NCBI GenBank assembly: GCA_027296185.1
Contig: JAPUJL010000114.1
Coordinates: 1-6,838 of the forward strand
Length of the DNA stretch: 6,838 bases
Origin: SAR324 cluster bacterium
GTDB taxonomy: Bacteria; SAR324; JACQKK01
Direction of reading: 5' to 3'
The notes beneath the pieces were generated by a model. The model worked only from the letters and a program-made list of their open reading frames with translations. It did no database searches and had not been told where the DNA came from. Of this stretch, positions 4,703-6,838 are shown piece after piece (within the stretch, counting starts at the first letter, position 1; every line of letters starts with the position of its first letter). The position numbers and the translations under genes are program-made.

Positions 4703-6838
4703 CTACTGGCTCGCGAGGGGTTCAGTGCGCTGAATGACGAACCGGAAGCCCTCCAGCCACGAGGGCTCGGGGCCGAAGGGGAACTCCACGGCGATGCGCT
4801 CGGGAACCAGGATTATCCCCCGCAGCGCCAGGTGATCGGGATTGCCGTAGAGGGTGTAGCGGCCGGGCGGGATGCCTTCCATCACCACCGTGCCGTCCCA
4901 CTCGATAAGCGCCGTGGTGATGCGCACACCCAGATCGTTCTCCAACACCAGTTCCAGCCCCTCGGCGGGCGAGGTGGCGTGACCCTCCGGGTCGACGACG
5001 GTGGCGATGAGCCCGCCGCCGGGCACAACGGGGATATCGATCCGGGCCATCTCGCCGGACCGCACCCGGAAGCGGGTGCGCTGCCGTTCCGGCAGGAACA
5101 GCGCGTCCATGGTCAGCATGTCCAGCTCGAGGGCTACGGTGCCGGTGGTGGGCAGCCCCCAGCCGCGGAAGCGCCCCTCGCCGTCGCTGGTCATGCCGCT
5201 GATGCCGGGGGCGAAGATCCCCACGTCGGAGAGGGTCTCCTCGCCGGGCTGATGGATGCCGTCGCCGTTGGTGTCGAGAAACACCACGCCTTCCACACCG
5301 CCCCGGGGGAACATTTTGGGCGGCAGCGCCTCGAATCCCGGGTCACCGCCCACGCGGAACGGCGCCGACCAATCCATCTTCACCAGCCAGCGGTTCTCGC
5401 TGTCCACGGTGCCGGAGAGGCGGATGTTGTTGGAGAAGAGGTAGCCCAACCCCCCGGTATAGAGATCGTCCTGATTCGTCGCGTTGGCGTAGGAGGCCTG
5501 GTAACTCCAGGGGGAGCCCACGAGGAACGTCTTCTGGTAAGTCACCTGGATGCTGTCCGTCTGGTTGCCGATCAGGTCGCGGCTGCCAAGCAAACGCGCC
5601 GTGACACTAGTCAGCGAATCGAGGCGGTAGGTCGATAGAATCCCCGCCACGTCCAGCCCTTCCTCGGGCAATTCGGGCTCCTGCCAGCGCGCCACGCTCA
5701 AGGTCAGGTTCACGTCGAGGTTGGCCATCAGCCGGCGGTCGAAGCGGCCCTCGGTCTCCTGGAGCAGCCGCTGCTCCCCGAAGTCCGTGGCGCGGTGGGT
5801 GAGGGTGGTGTTGATGGCGAAGACCCGCGTGCGCCCCACGATCTCTTGGGTGCTGAGCTCCTGTTCCCGTACGCTGAACCCGAAGAAGCGCCGCCGGGCC
5901 GGGGGCCGGTACTCGTCGTCGTAGGTGCGCTGCTCGAGGCTGAGCGAGCCGAACTCGAAGGTTTGCAGGACGTTCCAGCGCGTGGCGCCGAGGGCGGTAT
6001 CGTCGCCGTCCTGGGCCCGCTCCCCCAGTAGCACCAGGAAGGAGAACGGCCGCACCAGGAAGAACGCCCCCTGGGTGGTAAACTCGTCCAGGGTCTCGAC
6101 GGAGTCGATCCGAAAGTCCCTCAGCTGTAGGTAGTACCCGCCCAGGGTGAGCCAGTCGATCACCCCGTAGCGCACCTCGGCGCCCTGCACCTCGTGGGGG
6201 AAGGGATTGTTCACGGCCTTTCCAGCGCCCCCCTGGAACGACCAGGTGCCGCCCGCGAGCATCTTTTCCTGGGCCGTCACGCGTTGAAACTCGATCAGCC
6301 GCCGCCCGTCGGGGGTGAAGATCTGGATTTCGAACAGGCTTTCTTCCGAATCGAGGGGAATGTTGTCGAAGCGGTACAACCCCGAGCTGTCGACCGTGGT
6401 GAAATCGATCAGCACCCCCCGCCGAAACAGGTCCACCTGGGAGCCGATCGGTGCCGTGCCGATCAGCGTCGAGCCGCCGAAGAGGTTGCTGCGCGCCCCC
6501 TCGTAGGCGCTGACGCCCCGGAAGGCGATGCTGGAGAGTACCAGCGGCGAGAAGAAGGTGTAGGTATCGCCCAGGGTCAGGCCCCGGTCGCCCCGGTCGT
6601 TGTAGTAGTCCAGCCGCACATAGTCTTCCCGCAGCTCGTCTTCCTGCCCTTCGATCCGGTTGGCGGTGACCGAGTAATCCAGATCCCCTTTCAGGAACCG
6701 GTGCACCCCCTGCAGGTTCAGCCGCAGGGAATCCGGCGTAGGGTCCGCCACCGCGGCGGTGGTGTTAATCTCGAACATCCCCGCGTCGAACCAGGGCACG
6801 TCCCGCTCCATCACGCCCTCCCCCTCCTCGGACTCCTG
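4703..6838 (-). CDS. Divergent outer-membrane usher-like protein, 5' end missing
   Basis: The frame is open to the right edge and shows no signal peptide, so 711 C-terminal residues are visible. Numbers here count from an internal GTG at 6814, which I do not take as the start. Residues 30-130 resemble the barrel entry of chaperone-usher pilus ushers: alternating beta strands, then GLTLGDTYTFFSPL (78-91) and SIAFRGVSAYEG (95-106). APIGSQVDLFRRGVLIDFTTV with the following strands (121-170) matches the usher plug-domain pattern, ending in the IFTPDGR turn. Residues 180-485 are a long run of amphipathic strands, consistent with a barrel. Residues 505-600 look like an SdrD-B-type Ig fold with a calcium-loop motif DTNGDGIHQPGE (514-525). 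Residues 601-680 resemble a second Ig-like or carboxypeptidase-regulatory-like domain (GIPPGRYTLYG). By family, ushers export chaperone-bound pilus subunits across the outer membrane. No chaperone or subunit gene is in view, so transport is inferred, and a barrel of another family remains possible. Confidence 0.7.
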   Translation of the reverse strand, partial: QESEEGEGVMERDVPWFDAGMFEINTTAAVADPTPDSLRLNLQGVHRFLKGDLDYSVTANRIEGQEDELREDYVRLDYYNDRGDRGLTLGDTYTFFSPLVLSSIAFRGVSAYEGARSNLFGGSTLIGTAPIGSQVDLFRRGVLIDFTTVDSSGLYRFDNIPLDSEESLFEIQIFTPDGRRLIEFQRVTAQEKMLAGGTWSFQGGAGKAVNNPFPHEVQGAEVRYGVIDWLTLGGYYLQLRDFRIDSVETLDEFTTQGAFFLVRPFSFLVLLGERAQDGDDTALGATRWNVLQTFEFGSLSLEQRTYDDEYRPPARRRFFGFSVREQELSTQEIVGRTRVFAINTTLTHRATDFGEQRLLQETEGRFDRRLMANLDVNLTLSVARWQEPELPEEGLDVAGILSTYRLDSLTSVTARLLGSRDLIGNQTDSIQVTYQKTFLVGSPWSYQASYANATNQDDLYTGGLGYLFSNNIRLSGTVDSENRWLVKMDWSAPFRVGGDPGFEALPPKMFPRGGVEGVVFLDTNGDGIHQPGEETLSDVGIFAPGISGMTSDGEGRFRGWGLPTTGTVALELDMLTMDALFLPERQRTRFRVRSGEMARIDIPVVPGGGLIATVVDPEGHATSPAEGLELVLENDLGVRITTALIEWDGTVVMEGIPPGRYTLYGNPDHLALRGIILVPERIAVEFPFGPEPSWLEGFRFVIQRTEPLASQ

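Noticed and set aside
4292..5638. Plus-strand open frame of 448 residues spanning two genes
   Set aside because: It crosses from the cNMP-domain gene, through the convergent gap, into the antisense of the usher-like gene. Such a span with Arg/Gly/His-rich composition is a GC-driven shadow.
6809..6814. GTG (6814) or ATG (6811) as the true start of the usher-like gene
   Set aside because: The frame stays open to the window edge, there is no signal peptide after these codons as an outer-membrane protein would need, and the following sequence looks internal.

Overview
The window is GC-rich and densely coding, and it reads as a chromosomal segment of a Gram-negative bacterium, most likely a proteobacterium. 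The evidence is a long-type bacterial MetK whose C-terminal tail resembles the gammaproteobacterial form, a membrane-anchored multiheme c-type cytochrome of NapC/NirT type, and an outer-membrane usher-like barrel. The HPr has a HARAA motif that, from memory, I associate with deltaproteobacteria and some gammaproteobacteria, so I do not commit to a class. No mobile element, tRNA, rRNA or CRISPR array was seen.

Layout. Bases 1-271 are a non-coding leader with one AT-richer patch, a candidate -10 and several short hairpins. Bases 272-2618 hold a compact plus-strand cluster: metK (S-adenosylmethionine synthetase), an HPr-family phosphocarrier and aroE (shikimate dehydrogenase). HPr and aroE overlap in ATGA, and a hairpin fills the 47-base metK-HPr gap. 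Bases 2619-2822 are intergenic, with a candidate sigma70 promoter and an inverted repeat. Bases 2823-3503 encode a 226-residue pentaheme cytochrome with an N-terminal membrane anchor. Bases 3504-3794 are a hairpin-rich non-coding stretch. Bases 3795-4634 encode a two-domain signalling protein: a degenerate response-regulator receiver followed by a cyclic-nucleotide-binding domain with an intact phosphate-binding cassette. A 68-base convergent gap with two inverted repeats separates it from a minus-strand gene (4703 to the right edge). That gene encodes the C-terminal 711 residues of a divergent outer-membrane usher-like protein ending in SdrD-B-like and Ig-like domains; its 5' end lies outside the window.

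How the genes may work together. The first three probably form one transcript combining housekeeping metabolism (SAM supply, aromatic amino-acid synthesis) with a PTS-type phosphocarrier that has no enzyme I or EII neighbour here. The cytochrome is probably a quinol-oxidising electron carrier facing the periplasm, but no terminal reductase is in view. The receiver-cNMP protein has no DNA-binding domain and probably acts by protein contact. The usher-like gene belongs to a separate leftward unit, possibly a surface-fibre secretion locus continuing beyond the right edge. No single novel system is proven. The most unusual items are the receiver-cNMP protein with lost receiver residues, the usher-like protein with calcium-loop and Ig-like C-terminal domains, and the HPr between metK and aroE.
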